Shown: positions 10,096 through 20,700 of the stretch, in pieces
How positions within the stretch are numbered: position 1 is the stretch's first letter
Layout of the letters: every line of letters begins with the position of its first letter
Origin: Lunularia cruciata
Taxonomy: Eukaryota > Streptophyta > Marchantiopsida > Lunulariales > Lunulariaceae
DNA length: 64,000 bases
NCBI GenBank assembly: GCA_948567375.1
Contig: OX419755.1
Span: 41,111,001-41,175,000 of the forward strand
Direction of reading: 5' to 3'
The notes under the pieces: generated by a model
Told to the model about the DNA's origin: nothing
Seen by the model: only the letters and a program-made list of their open reading frames with translations
Databases searched by the model: none
Translations under genes and position numbers: made by a program

Positions 10096-10870
10096 ACCTT
10101 ATGATCCAAGAAGGTAACTTCCTTTCTGCCAAAAGATACACTTTGACTTCTTGCAATAAAACTTCCATTGACATAGTCATATTAGAACTTCTTGCATGTG
10201 AATTGCATGTTTTGCCTTTGTCTTGCTATAGATTAAAATATCATCCAAGAACACCATCATGTATTGATCCAATAGCCCATCCAACACTTGATGCATCTGA
10301 TCCATGAAGACTATCGGAGTATTAGTAAGCCCAAAAGGTAAAACTATCCATAAAAAATGCCCATACCTTGTGTAAAAGGTAGTCTTTTGCACATTCTCCC
10401 TAATCAATGGGAATCTACTAATAGCTGCTTTAGAGATCCAACTTTGATAAGTATTGTGCTCTACTCAATTGATCAAGCAAGTCATCAATTCAAGGCAAGA
10501 GATATGCATTCTTCACTATTTGTTGATTGCGGCCATGGTAATCAGTACAAAAATGAAGTCCTCCATCCTTCTTTGGAACAAATAGTACTAGTGCTCCCTA
10601 AGGGTATGTATTATGTCATATGAAATCCTTCTCCAAGAACTCCATTAATATTTTTTGGAACTCATCCAACTCTTTTGGTGAGAGTCAATAGATTGGTCTA
10701 CTCATTAGAGTACTTCTTGGCAATAATTCAATCTTGAAGGGCATACCATGATTGTAAGTTAATCCCTTTGGTAGATCATCAAAAAACACATCTGCCAATT
10801 TCTAAACTATTTGATCAACCATTGCTCGACAAGGCTTTTGGCACTCATCAGATTCTCCATGCATGATCTG
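10096..10870 (-). pseudogene. B-1 reverse transcriptase
   Basis: The 76-codon antisense frame at 10177-10407 reads YTRYGHFLWIVLPFGLTN and then MVFLDDILIYSK. These are motifs B ('PFGLTNAP'-like) and C (the FLDD catalytic pair, about 10230-10260) of Ty3/gypsy RT. Upstream, fingers-domain remnants extend to about 10870. The LDD is intact, but the rest is shifted and stopped. Confidence 0.75.
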
Positions 10871-10889
10871 TTTGATCTACACCACAAAA

Positions 10890-10960
10890 ATAAGCTTATC
10901 TTCCTCCAAAGCGAGCTCTATGGCTACTTTATTCATAAACTTCCCATCCTAGGACTAAAT
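10890..10960 (-). repeat. Single PR-RT linker repeat unit in B-1
   Basis: One 60-bp unit encoding about DGKFMNKVAIELALEED. It is homologous to the five units at 35641-35940 and the three at 18880-19060. Confidence 0.6.
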
Positions 10961-10999
10961 TTTCTTAGGTGTCTTACTCAAAAATTCTAAACAACCTAA

Positions 11000-11400
11000 T
11001 TGATATTTCTTACCTTGGTGCTGAACTTGCAATTTTTTTCAGGTCTAATCAAATTGAACCTTATGACATTCAAGGCAAGGCAAACCTAGAATGACATCAT
11101 AGTGTAGAGGTGCCATTACAAACCTCACACACTCTAAATACTCTTTCCTAATCTTAAATGTAATAAGATGTGAGGTATAGAATGTAGAACTCTTTCTACC
11201 ATCCGCCATCATCAATCTACTTCTAGTTATTAGCTTGAGATGAATACTTAATTCCTTTGCTAGTTGCATGGATATGCAATTTTTTGAAGTCCTAGAATCA
11301 ACCAATATCCTACAACCATTATCAAATATCATACCTTGCAAATGAAACAAACTTGTATAGGTTGAGCCTTCAATCCCATTGGACCTAATCAAGTTCTCAG
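11000..11400 (-). pseudogene. B-1 aspartic protease
   Basis: The antisense frame at 11045-11392 contains GCRILVDSRTSKNCIS followed by DVILGLPCLE, the retropepsin active-site region and the 'I-L-G-x-x-W/C-L' C-terminal hallmark. The active-site DSG reads DSR here, so catalysis is lost. It shares the block 'SNGIEGSTYASL-LQGMIF' with B-2 and B-3. Confidence 0.75.
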
Positions 11401-12576
11401 TAGGTGGCTCAAATTCTCTTACTAGGATTCTTTGTTTCCTTGATAATTACGGTGTACAAACTCCATTTAGGCAATTTTTTAGGGTCATTCATTCTTGAGT
11501 GGATGTTCAACAAAATGATATCCAATTTGGCAACAATAAAAGCAATCACCATTTTTTGTAGTCTTTTCTTATTTGTAATGCCAAGTGATCTATATTGGAT
11601 GGCTACAATCTCCATTGGTGTTGGCTCCTCCACCCATGTGTAGTGTGTTGGCAGGTTTTATGAAGGTCAAAGTCAAGACCAAGTTGTTGCAACCAAGGAA
11701 TCAAATCACTTAGCCATGTGCATGGCTTCCTCCAAGTGTTTGGCCTCCCGTATGGTCCCTTCCAATTTGGTGCGTGGCTTGAAATCCCTTTTAAATTGTT
11801 CCTAAGCTTCACCTTTTAGTATATCTAAAACTTTCATTATGGTGCTTTGGAATTGAATGATATAGCTTTACAGACCTAATCTACTTCAATTCTACCAATC
11901 TATCTTGCATGACTTGTGTGGTATTTATAGCTTGGAATCATCAAATTATTGTACTTTTGAATCCTTCTCATGTCAAGTTTAGGGCAACAAACTATTATTC
12001 AACTAGCTTTACTCAAAATTGCCACTATGCCATTAGTTTTGCCACTCCATCCAATTGGCTTGAAGCCAAGAGGATCTATCTTAATTTACCTTGAAGATTC
12101 ATTGCTTCAAAATCACATTCACAATCAAACAAAAAATTTGCCATTACATCCAAAAGATTATTGCCTTCAAATACCTTGGGCATTGGAAATCTGATGTTCT
12201 CTTCTTCTTCTAAAAATGGTGATCTCTTACTTGCTCTTGTTGTTGATGGTCTTGTTTTTCCAACAATTAAGATGCTTGATATGTTACTCCATAACATTAA
12301 TAACTTTGGGTATTGTTGCCATGGTTGCTACTTTATCAAAGTACCTACATTTCTCTAAGTTAACTTGTAGATGCAACACATCTACCATTCTCTATATTTC
12401 ACAATCAGAAGTACTAAGGGTCCATTGGTCAAGGTCATCATATTTAAAAAAAATTTCCCAAAGCATGAGATGATGAACTGTAAGAAATGTTGCTTGGGTA
12501 AGATATGGACACAAAAATCCCAATGGTTTGGTGGAAATGGATTTGATGGTATATAAATTCCATCCATCCCATTTTT
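11401..12576 (-). pseudogene. B-1 gag with zinc knuckle
   Basis: Antisense frames at 12076-12297, 11603-11812 and 11409-11633 correspond to gag. The capsid part reads FEGNNLLDVMANFLFDCECD. A shifted frame near 11545 reads CFYCCQIGYHF, a knuckle whose last Cys is lost. The order and spacing equal B-2 (19560-20680) and B-3 (34400-35170). Opposite-strand frames in 11404-12556 are shadows. Confidence 0.65.
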
Positions 12577-12588
12577 ACTTTGATACCA
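12577..12588 (-). other. B-1 primer-binding site (tRNA-iMet type)
   Basis: Plus strand ACTTTGATACCA; its complement TGGTATCAAAGT differs at two places from TGGTATCAGAGC, the site complementary to the plant initiator tRNA-Met 3' end. It lies one base from the LTR. Confidence 0.75.
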
Positions 12589-12589
12589 A

Positions 12590-13017
12590 TGTAAAAGATT
12601 GAAGAGAGAAATAGGAGAATGGAAAATTAGAGTGAAAGATCACATTAGGACTCCTGAATGAATGAAACTACAAATATCTAACATTAGTTTTGACTATTGT
12701 ATTTATAAGAAACATACAAGGCTCTTGAGAAGCTTCTCATGAAGCTTTCAAAAAGCCATTTTCTCATAGTGCAAGCCAAGCTAACCGGGAAGCTTCTCAA
12801 GAATCTTCCTTCTAGAAGCTTCCTACTTGGCATGCTAAGCTTGCCAAGAAGCTTCCTCCTAGAATTTACTACTTGGCATGCACATTATCCAATACTTGGA
12901 AGGTATCAAGTAGCTTCCTAGATGCTTCTAGTATATAATTATAATTCTAGGCTAATTTGGCATACTTGGTATTTTGTTAGTCTTGATTAACTCATTGGTA
13001 AAATCCATATTATTACA
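12590..13017 (-). repeat. B-1 5' LTR
   Basis: Plus-strand ends TGTAAAAGATT...ATTATTACA. GAAGCTTC-type units lie near 12727-12850 in the U3 part. TTATAAGAAACATAC near 12703 occupies the place of the TATA region seen as TATAAATA in B-3. Confidence 0.75.
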
Positions 13018-13088
13018 AAATATCCACCTACTCCCAAGCTACCAAGATCATTAAGGATGAGATAAAATTGCCTCTCTTAGCCAAAGCT
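13018..13088. other. Substrate sequence right of B-1
   Basis: It should join directly to 2040 once B-1 is removed. No feature seen. Confidence 0.3.
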
Positions 13089-14310
13089 ACATGTGTATAT
13101 ATATATCAATCAACCAATCACTAGTATAACAAGTGAAGGTGGACCAATTGGCTAGGGCATCATTTTAGGAACCAGAGATCTGGGATTCAAACCTTATTGC
13201 ACACAGTCTAGAAGGGTAAGTAGACAAAAACTCTAGAAGAGTAAGTAGATTTTTCCAAATGGTGGCCAAAAACTCATCTAAACTATCTAGCCTCACACAA
13301 GCAAGCTGGCACTTTTAGGCATTTGTAACCTCTCTAGACCAATGCCAAATGAGGCATTTCTTCTTGCCAAATTGAATTCTCTCTAAATCTAGCAATCCCT
13401 CTTAAAATCTGGCCAAGTTTCACCCAAATCTGGCCAACTCAAGCACTAGCTAGAGCAACTTCTTTCTATAGTTGGCTGACCGCCAAATCTTTTGCTAACT
13501 CTCAACTTGAGCTAAATTGAGATAATAAGGATCTTCACTCCGTAATTTGAAGAGATAGGTTCCCAATTCTACCTTTAATTTTGCACTTTGAGCTTAATTT
13601 GCACCAAATCAACCTTGATTTCACCTCTTGGGGTCAGATCAAACACACAATATCTCAAATTGACTCAATTCTCAAAATTTTAGCTAGTGTTTTTTAACAC
13701 CATCTACTCCATTGGCAAATCTACATCAATTCACAAAGGGCTTCACACAAGACTTCTGCACATGATCACTCTCAAGGAAATCTAGGACCACAATCAAATG
13801 TACCAACAATAAGCCAAGCTTGGAGACACCACCAACACCCTCAATTGTTACATCCAATTTCCCCTAACTCTCACTTTTATGATGTAATTAATTCATTCTT
13901 CCACTTGAATCACACTCAAATCAAATGTATACTCAATCCTTCACTCAATAATCTACCAATAATTGTGCATTGATTACAATCAAGCCAAACCTACTCTAAC
14001 TAAGAGACTCCAAGTGATGCTCGCTGGTTTTTGTCAACCATAGCCAAGAACTTGAAGGGTCAACATCAAAGAGTTGAGCTCTCTAGAGCTTAACTTTGAT
14101 GGTATACCCCTCTGCTCAAACTAAGTCTCCAATCCTAATGGTGCCATTTAATGATGCAAATGGTGCAAGTGACAATGGGCCCTACCATGTTATCAATAGC
14201 CCTAAGATAAAATTGGATTTCCAATAAGTAGTCCATGAGTAACTACCAAAACATCTATGACTACCAACACTACCAACATCTAAGCAACCTAGCTTTAGCA
14301 CTAAAATTTT
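13089..14310. repeat. Old, CpG-decayed copy of family C (with SINE)
   Basis: 13870-14310 aligns by eye with the 0.57-kb repeat at 22499-23067. Shared blocks include 'CATTGATTACAATCAAGCCA', 'CCATAGCCAAGAACTTGAAG', 'GATGCAAATGGTGCAAGTGAC' and 'GGGCCCTACC'. CpGs of the younger copy (ACGGTG, CACCGTG, AACCGTC) are TpG/CpA or lost here. The left boundary is uncertain; a TGTGTATATATA start at about 13092 resembles TGTTGTGCGTATATA of the young copy. No coding frame. Confidence 0.5.
13138..13210 (+). repeat. tRNA-derived SINE head
   Basis: TGGACCAATTGG (13140-13151) fits the pol III A box and GGATTCAAACC (13183-13193) fits a B box with one CpG-type G-to-A change. They are 31 bp apart, normal for tRNA-like promoters. 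There is no complementary acceptor stem, so this is a SINE rather than a tRNA gene. The repeated AGTCTAGAAGGGTAAGTAGA / CTCTAGAAGAGTAAGTAGA downstream (13206-13251) may be its body. Confidence 0.6.
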
Positions 14311-14917
14311 GTGATAATGCCCTTAGGGTAGTGGGCATGATATCTCTAGAACACCATAGTTAGAGATAATGTGACTATTGCTACAAATTTGGTCATATTA
14401 GTGCTTGATGCTTTGACCTTCACTTGGACTTATGGAGTAGTAGACCTACTATGGTAGGTGGTACAGGAGCCTTAAGTCATGGAGGACAAGGTAGTAGAGA
14501 ATCTACACTTGGTAGGAGCCCAATGCATACTCTTGCTTCTAATATAGCCATGGCCACTTGAATTTAGCAATTGGAGTAGAGATTGCCTATCATGGCTATA
14601 TTTCAAAGATTAGATTTGATTAGATTCAAGCATTGAGGCTTCTAACTCTCTTGTTGGTTATAGCAATGTCCTTGACTTTATATCTAGAGCAACACAAGTA
14701 GATGCATTTATTGTAATGACTAAGAGTGTAGTACATTTTGCAAATCCTAGAGGAGCATCAATGAAGTTGGACCCATAAAGAGGAGAGGCAAGTAGACAAG
14801 TTGGACTTCCCTAGTCTTTCACACTCCATGGCTTCTAGAGGTCCTAGTGCATGTAAAGTATGTGGTGATGGAGTGCATGATGGACTAGATACTAGCCAAT
14901 CACTTGCTATTACATAT
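14311..14917 (+). pseudogene. Family F gag zinc-knuckle region, sense copy
   Basis: Near 14375 the frame reads CDYCYKFGHISA, a stop, then CFDLHLDLW: a CX2CX4H knuckle followed by DLH, then Gly/Ser-rich linker. At 14820-14885 another stretch reads HSMASRGPSACKVCGDGVHD, adding a C-x-x-C...H motif. The sequence continues after B-2 at 21126. Many stops are one transition from Gln or Arg. It is homologous to 1-560 on the other strand. The left edge coincides with the end of the C copy, so gag N-terminal sequence is missing. Confidence 0.5.
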
Positions 14918-15209
14918 TGTAAAAGATCAAGACCAAGGAGAGAAATAGGAGAATAGAAACTCATATTGGGATATTTGAATCTGAGAAAACTCCGAATGCC
15001 TAGCATGAGCTTTGGCTTTGGTATTTATAAGTAGCATACAAGGCCCTTGAGAAGCTCCTTAAGAAGCTTCCTCGAGCCACTTTCTTAGAGTGAAAGCTAA
15101 GTTAACCAAGAAGCTTCTCAAGAAGCTTCCTTCTAGAAGCCGCCTACTAGGCATGCAAGCTAAGCTAGTTGGAAGCTTATATATTCCCCCACCGCTGGTT
15201 ATTGTAACA
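14918..15209 (-). repeat. B-2 3' LTR, U3-deleted, with a repeated PPT block
   Basis: Starts TGTAAAAGATC and ends ATTGTAACA. The distal U3 is missing, and ATATTCCCCCACCGCTGGTT (15181-15200) inside the LTR repeats the true polypurine block ATATTCCTCTACCGCTAGTT just outside it (15209-15228). It contains TTCTAGAAGC and GAAGCTTC units. Confidence 0.7.
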
Positions 15210-16031
15210 TATTCCTCTACCGCTAGTTGGTGACATCCTTGTTGCCATGGAAGCTCCAAACTCTTGGATGGCCATATGGAGGTGAGAAAGAGGTTCCCAT
15301 GTGGCATCATGAAGGGGATACCCTTTCCAAAGGACCTTGTACTCCGTATGGTATTGGCGTCCTTGTTGAATGTGGTGACGTGCAAGGATGCAATCAACTT
15401 TGTACTCTCCATGATCATTGATAAGGATGGAAGAGGAGGAGGTTGGACATGAAAGGAAAAGGAATATGGGTTAGGAATAAAGGGTTTTAACTTGGAAAGG
15501 TGAAAGACATGGTGGATGCACATATGGCAAGGTAAGGCAAATCAATAAGCAACAAGAGAGATGATTTGGGTGAGATCAAAGGGTTCTGTCCAATTAGGGG
15601 TAAGTTTACAAACTTGGGTATCAAGTTGGAGGGGTAGGTTACTAGAGGATAGCATGACTTTATCACCGACTTCAAAGGTGAGATCATGATGATGGTGGTC
15701 CGCAAATTGTTTTTGATGATTCCGAGCAACAAGGAGATGAGATTTGGCATGTTGGAGAGATCGAGATATGGTGGTCAAGAAGGTTGAAGTATGAAGGACC
15801 TGAGATGGAGGAGGAGCAAGAAGAGAATTTGGAACAAGCGGATCTTGGCCAAAATTGAGAAAAAAAGGAGAAAATTTGCGGCTTGCTTGTTTGGAATTAT
15901 TGTAGGCAAATTCAGCAGCTATAAGATATTCATCCCAATTGGTATGGTGGACATTGACAAGGGCACATAACATATCTTCCAAGGTACAATTTGTATGTTT
16001 GGTTTGTCCATCAGTTTGAGGATGATAGGCA
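15210..16031 (-). pseudogene. B-2 integrase C-terminus and chromodomain
   Basis: The antisense frame at 15542-16051 (about 165 codons) starts with AYHPQTDGQTKHTNCTLEDM, the end of the DDE core including the catalytic Glu region. It continues to FAYNNSKQASRKFSPFFLNF and VGDKVMLSSSNLP (GPY/F domain). 15059-15523 continues with HHVFHLSKLKPF and chromodomain remnants. This is the best-preserved integrase tail among the B copies. It is cut at 16031 by a solo A LTR, and the core continues at 16748. Confidence 0.8.
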
Positions 16032-16098
16032 TGTAACACCCATTTGTGCATGTGTGTGGTATTATGATATTAAGCTTGGTATTCCAAGTACTTGATAG

Positions 16099-16149
<51 letters not shown>

Positions 16150-16747
16150 AATGGTTCTACATTAGTCATGATTAGCTAAATTTAGTCATAGCTAAGATAG
16201 AGGGGACCTTAATTTAGAGGAAGTGGAAAAGATGAGCACCACTATTTTGGATTCTAGTGTGTTGACTTGGTATTATTCCTAGGTGTTTGGCTTTGAGGAA
16301 AGAATTGAGAACTCTGGGCCTGCAGACCTTTTTGTTTTGGATTCTTCTATAGTCCAAGGATAACCCATATGAAGGAATCCTTGACTTAGTGGTTGGGTCA
16401 AGATAAGATCACATGCTTAGTGGAATATGCCCATGTGGATGGATATTCTTTTATACTTTTTGACTTTACTTGAATTTTAGCCTAGTAACTTGAGTTACTC
16501 CAATAATTAGTAACTTTGGTGCATAACTATTTCACAAATATATAAACAAGGAGTGAAGAAGTACTCATCCTTTCATTTGCAACTATCTCTCTCTCATTGA
16601 GTACTCTAGTGAGCAATGTCTTGAGTATTGGAGTGTTAGCCTTAGAGGAGTATGATGGAGTTGGGATTCCCTGCTTTCTTAGTCCATGGTGTGCTACCAT
16701 AATAGCCATCAATGGTTTATCCTGAATGAGAGACAGACCAACTCACA
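16032..16747 (+). repeat. Solo A LTR in B-2 integrase
   Basis: TGTAACACCCATTTGTGCATG...ACTCACA aligns over its length with A-1 LTRs. No internal A sequence is attached. The upstream flank AGGCA and downstream sequence GGTTG do not form a clean duplication. A (TA)n expansion explains its 716-bp length. Confidence 0.85.
16102..16146. repeat. (TA)n microsatellite inside the A solo LTR
   Basis: About 22 TA units where other A LTRs read TTATTTATATAGATAAA. A local slippage expansion. Confidence 0.9.
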
Positions 16748-17480
16748 GGTTGTGGACAAAGCAAGCTTAGTGCCGAGTATCTAGAAGAGTGCTTGCCAAA
16801 ACTTCCCAATGAATTGAGGATCATGGTCAGAGATGATTACACATGGCATCCCATGATGCTTCAAGACATTATCAAAGTAGATTTGTGCTAAGGTTGGAAT
16901 ATCCACGATATCAAAGGTTGCTGCTTAGTGGATTTGCTTACTAAGCTTATCCACAAACACCATGATTGTTGTGTGTCCTTGCTTTGTCTTGGGCAAGGAT
17001 GTGATGAAATCCAATCTCACATGTTCCCATTGAGTGGATGGAATGGAGATTGGTTGAAGGAGTCCACTCAGCTTCTAGTTGCTAGCCTTGTTACGTTGGT
17101 AGCTCTCACATGATTCGACAAACTCTCAAACATTGCGTGTCATATTGGACCACCACCATCGGTATTGGAGGGTACCCAAGGTCATGTCCACACCCATGTG
17201 ACCAGCTATTGGTAAATCATGAAGGCGCACAAGTCAGAGATCACCTTTGGTTGGAACATAGATTTGGTCCTCATGGAATAGAAGGCCTTCCTTGAAGGAG
17301 AAGGTGTTATTTTCCTTGTCATATATTGTAAGATGACCATGTACCATTTATAGAAGAAGGGATCTTGTTGTAGAGTTGATTGAAACTAGTGTTGGACCTT
17401 GGGGTCAATTAACACTGTTGTAATTGTGCCGTGATGAGAGGAAGAAACTTCAAATCAAGTGGTCATGATAGAGCATCAAG
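16748..17480 (-). pseudogene. B-2 integrase N-terminus and core
   Basis: Collinear with 37400-38170 of B-3. The reverse strand carries the HHCC zinc-binding remnant around 17090-17220 and the first Asp block (FVDKLSK-like, near 16930-16960). No long open frame remains. Plus-strand frames at 16928, 17110 and 17487 are shadows. Confidence 0.65.
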
Positions 17481-17955
17481 GATGACATGGAACCAACCTG
17501 GGTTGTACTCAAGTTTGATGTCAAACAATTGGAGTTGTTCCTCCCATCAATGATGTCACCTCTTCATGTGTTCCAAGTGCAAGGTTTGCAACAATGGTTT
17601 GTGATTAGTTTGCATGATCACTTGTTTCCCCAAGAGATAATGCCTCCATACCTTGGTGTCATATATCATTGCAAGTTGTTCTTGATCCCGAGAAGAGTAA
17701 TTTCTTTCAGCTGTATTTAGTCAACAAGACATAAAGGCAATGGGATGTAGTCCATCTGGGAATTCTTCTTGCAACACGGCTTCAATTGCAAAGTTAGAAG
17801 CATCAAAATCAACCACACAAGGTAGCTGAGGATCATATGGTTGAAGAATGGGCCTTGAAGATACCATATGTTTCAACTTTTGGAATGCTTCTTTGTGCTT
17901 GGTGGTCCACTAGAAGCTAGAGTTCTTCCTCAAGAGATCAGTCAATGGTGCAGCT
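17481..17955 (-). pseudogene. B-2 RNase H region
   Basis: Reverse-strand sequence collinear with 36930-37390 of B-3, including the 'VVDFDASNFAIEAV' block near 17800. Stops throughout. Confidence 0.6.
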
Positions 17956-18865
17956 ACATGAGCATAATATTGGATGAACCATCGGTAAAAACTGGCCAAT
18001 CCATTAAATGCCTATAATTTTTAGCTTCCTTTGGAGTAGGCCAATCAATAATGGCCTTGATTTTCTCCTCTTCCATCTTGATCCCCTCTGATGGGATCTT
18101 GTGACCCAAGAAGGTAACTTCCTTCTGCTAAAAGGCACACTTTGACTTCTTATAGTAAAATTTCCACTGTCATAGTCGTCTTAGGACTTCTTGCACATGA
18201 TTCATGTGATCTACCTTTGCCTTGCTATAGATTAAGATATTATCTAAGAACACCACCACTTACTGATCCAAGAGTCTATCCAACACCCAATGCATCTGAT
18301 CCATAAAGACCGTTGGAGAATTAGTGAGCCTGAAAGTTAAAACTCTCTACTCAAAATGCCCATACCTTGTGCAAAAGGTTGTCTTTTTTCACCTCCTCCC
18401 TATCATGGGGATTAGCCAATAGCCTTTGCAAAGATTTAACTTGGAAAATTATTGTGCTCCACTCAATTGATCAAGCAAGTCATCTATCCAAGGCAAGGGA
18501 TATGCATTCTTCACTATTTGCTTATTGAGCCCATAGTAATCAATACAGAAATAAAGTCTTCCATCCTTCTTTAGAACAAATAGTATCAGTGCTCCCTAAG
18601 GAGAGGTGCTATGTTGTATGAAGTCTTTCTTCAAAAACTCCATAAGTGTTGTCCGTAACTCCTCCAACTCCTTTGGTGAGAGCCAATAGATTGGTCTACT
18701 TATTGGAGTACCCCTTGGTAATAACTCAATCTTGAAGGGCATACCACGATCAAAGGATAATCCCTTCAGCAGATCATTTGAGAACATGCCTTCTTGATCA
18801 ACCATTGCTTGATGAGGCTCTTGGCCCTCCTCAGATTGTCCTTGTGCAATCTGCTTGATCCACAC
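17956..18865 (-). pseudogene. B-2 reverse transcriptase
   Basis: The antisense frame at 18596-18865 (89 codons) reads MPFKIELLPRGTPISRPIYW and then LSPKELEELRTTLMEFLKK, the RT fingers N-terminus. Further left are the catalytic VVFLDNILIYSK-type block (18225-18265) and thumb remnants. Stops and shifts separate the pieces. Confidence 0.75.
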
Positions 18866-18879
18866 TACAAAATAGACTT

Positions 18880-19060
18880 ATCTTCCTCCAAAGCTTGCTA
18901 TATGGTTGTTTCATTAACAAACTTCCCATCTAGGGACTCATCTTTCTTCAAAGCTTGCTCCATGGCTGCTTTCCTTGTAAACTTCCCATCTTGGGACTCA
19001 TCTCCCTTCAAGGCTTGCTCTATGGCTACCTTCTTGACAAACTTCCCATCTTGGGACTAA
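18880..19060 (-). repeat. 60-bp PR-RT linker repeats, three units
   Basis: Three tandem 60-bp units (reverse strand) encode SQDGKFV-KAAMEQALKKDE-type 20-mers. B-3 has five and B-1 one. Confidence 0.85.
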
Positions 19061-19097
19061 CTATTTTTAGGTGTTTTACTAAGAGGTGCCAAACAAC

Positions 19098-19540
19098 CTA
19101 ATCAGAAATTCCTACCTTGGTGTTATACTTGAATTTGTCATTGGGTCCAATCAAATTGAATTGGACCTTATGATGTTCAAGCCAAGGTAGTCCTAGAATG
19201 ACATTGTAGTGTAGAGACACCATGACAAACCTCATACACTCCAAATACTCCTTCCCAATCTTGAAGGTAATAAGATGTAAGGTACAGAATGCAAAACCCT
19301 TTCTAACATCCGCCATCATAAATCTACTTCCAATTACTAGCTTGATAGGAATACTCAATTCCTTTGCTACTTGCAGAGACATGCAATTCTCTAAACTTCC
19401 AAAATCAACCAAAATCCTACAACCCCAATTAGATATCATAACTTGCAAGTGAAGCAAACTTGCATAGGTTGAGCCTTCAATCCCATTAGAACTAATCAAG
19501 CTCCCAATAGGCTACTCAAAATCTCCTATTGGGATTCCTT
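19098..19540 (-). pseudogene. B-2 aspartic protease
   Basis: A 133-codon antisense frame contains GCRILVDFGSLENCMS and then YNVILGLPWLEHHKVQF. It is retropepsin-like, with the active-site motif altered to D-F-G-S and the 'ILG-x-x-W' C-terminal motif intact. It lies between the gag knuckle and the 60-bp repeats, as in B-1 and B-3. The opposite-strand 76-codon frame is a shadow. Confidence 0.8.
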
Positions 19541-20687
19541 GTTTCCCGGATCATTCCACTCCATAAACTCCATCTGGGCAACTTGTCAAGGTCACCTATT
19601 CTTGAGTAGATATTCAGCAATGCAATGTCCCAATCGGCAACAATAAAAACAACCACCATTTTGTCACAATTTCTCTCTATCTACAATGCCAAGTGATCTC
19701 CATTGAATGACATCAATCTCCATTGGTGCCGGCTCCTCCACCTATGTGTAGTGTATTGGTAGGTTCTATGGAGGTTGAGATCAAGACCAAGTTATTGCAA
19801 CCAAGGAATCAAAACGTTTGGCCAACCATATGGCTTCCTCCAAGTGTTGTGGCTCTTGCATGGTTACCTCTAATTTTTCTTGACTTTAAGTCCCTCACAA
19901 GTCAGTCAAGAGCTTCATCTCCTAGTATATCTAGAATTTGCATGATGGTGTTCTAGAATTGCATGATGTAACTTCTTACAAAGCGAATCTGTTTCAACTT
20001 TGCCAACCTATCTCGTGCAGCTTGTGTGGTATTTATAACTTGGAACCAACTAATTATTGCACTCTTGAATTCTGCCCTCATCAAGATTGGTGCAAAAATT
20101 TATTTTTTAGCTCTCTCCACTCAGAATCTCCACCATAGCTTTGCTTCTCCATCCAATTGGCTAGAAGCCAAGAGAATCTATTTTTGCTCGTCTTGTAGAT
20201 TGATAGCTTCAAAATAACGTTCACAATTAAACAAAAAATTCTCCATTGCACCCAAGAGATTCATGCCTTCAAATACCTTGGGTTTAGAGAATCAGATTTG
20301 ATCTTCTCCTTCTTGAATTGGTACTTGCTTTACATGCTCTTGTCGTCAAAGATCTCATTCATCCAACAATCAAGTAAGGTGCTCAATTTGTTGTTGCATA
20401 GCAAGGATAACATTGGGCATTGCTGCCATGGTTGCTAATCTATCACGCCATCCCTAATGTATCTTATTTATGAACACTTAGAAGCAGCACTTCCACTACT
20501 CTCCATAAGTTACAACCGGAAGCACCAAGGGTTCTTGAGATATGGTGATCATATGTAGAAAATATTGTCCAAAGTGTGAGGTGATGAATTGTGTGAAACA
20601 ATGCTTGGGTATTATTTGGACACAAAAATTCCAATGGTTTGGTGGAAGTAGATTTGGTGGTCCATAAATTCCATCCATCCAATTCTT
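19541..20687 (-). pseudogene. B-2 gag with zinc knuckle
   Basis: The reverse strand carries the knuckle CFYCCRLGHC-like block near 19620-19660 and capsid sequence near 20200-20290, collinear with B-3 gag. The N-terminal leader overlaps the 146-codon frame at 20496-20936, which merely runs through LTR and leader and is not a gene. Confidence 0.6.
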
Positions 20688-20699
20688 GCTCTGATACCA
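20688..20699 (-). other. B-2 primer-binding site, perfect tRNA-iMet match
   Basis: GCTCTGATACCA, the exact complement of TGGTATCAGAGC, one base from the LTR. Confidence 0.9.
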
Positions 20700-20700
20700 A

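Larger units (their letters stand above)
2041..13017 (-). mobile_element. B-1: full-length chromodomain Ty3/gypsy element, split by insert E
   Basis: Two separated blocks form one antisense B element. At 2041-3410 lie the 3' LTR, chromodomain and integrase C-terminus; at 8770-13017 lie integrase core through gag and the 5' LTR. In B-3 the integrase sequence runs uninterrupted across the point where B-1 breaks (left side ends GGTGTCAA at 3410, right side resumes near GTAGTTGG at 8775). Flanking 5-mers are GAGTA (2036-2040) and AAATA (13018-13022), equal apart from two G-to-A changes, so they are a plausible decayed target duplication. Coding order on the minus strand is gag, PR, RT, RNaseH, IN, chromodomain. 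Confidence 0.8.

Noticed and set aside
13138-13200. A tRNA gene
   Set aside because: A and B box-like motifs are present, but there is no pairing acceptor stem and the B box is mutated; a SINE head fits better.
15227-15452. Plus-strand frames opposite the B chromodomain
   Set aside because: Shadows of the antisense integrase/chromodomain sequence.
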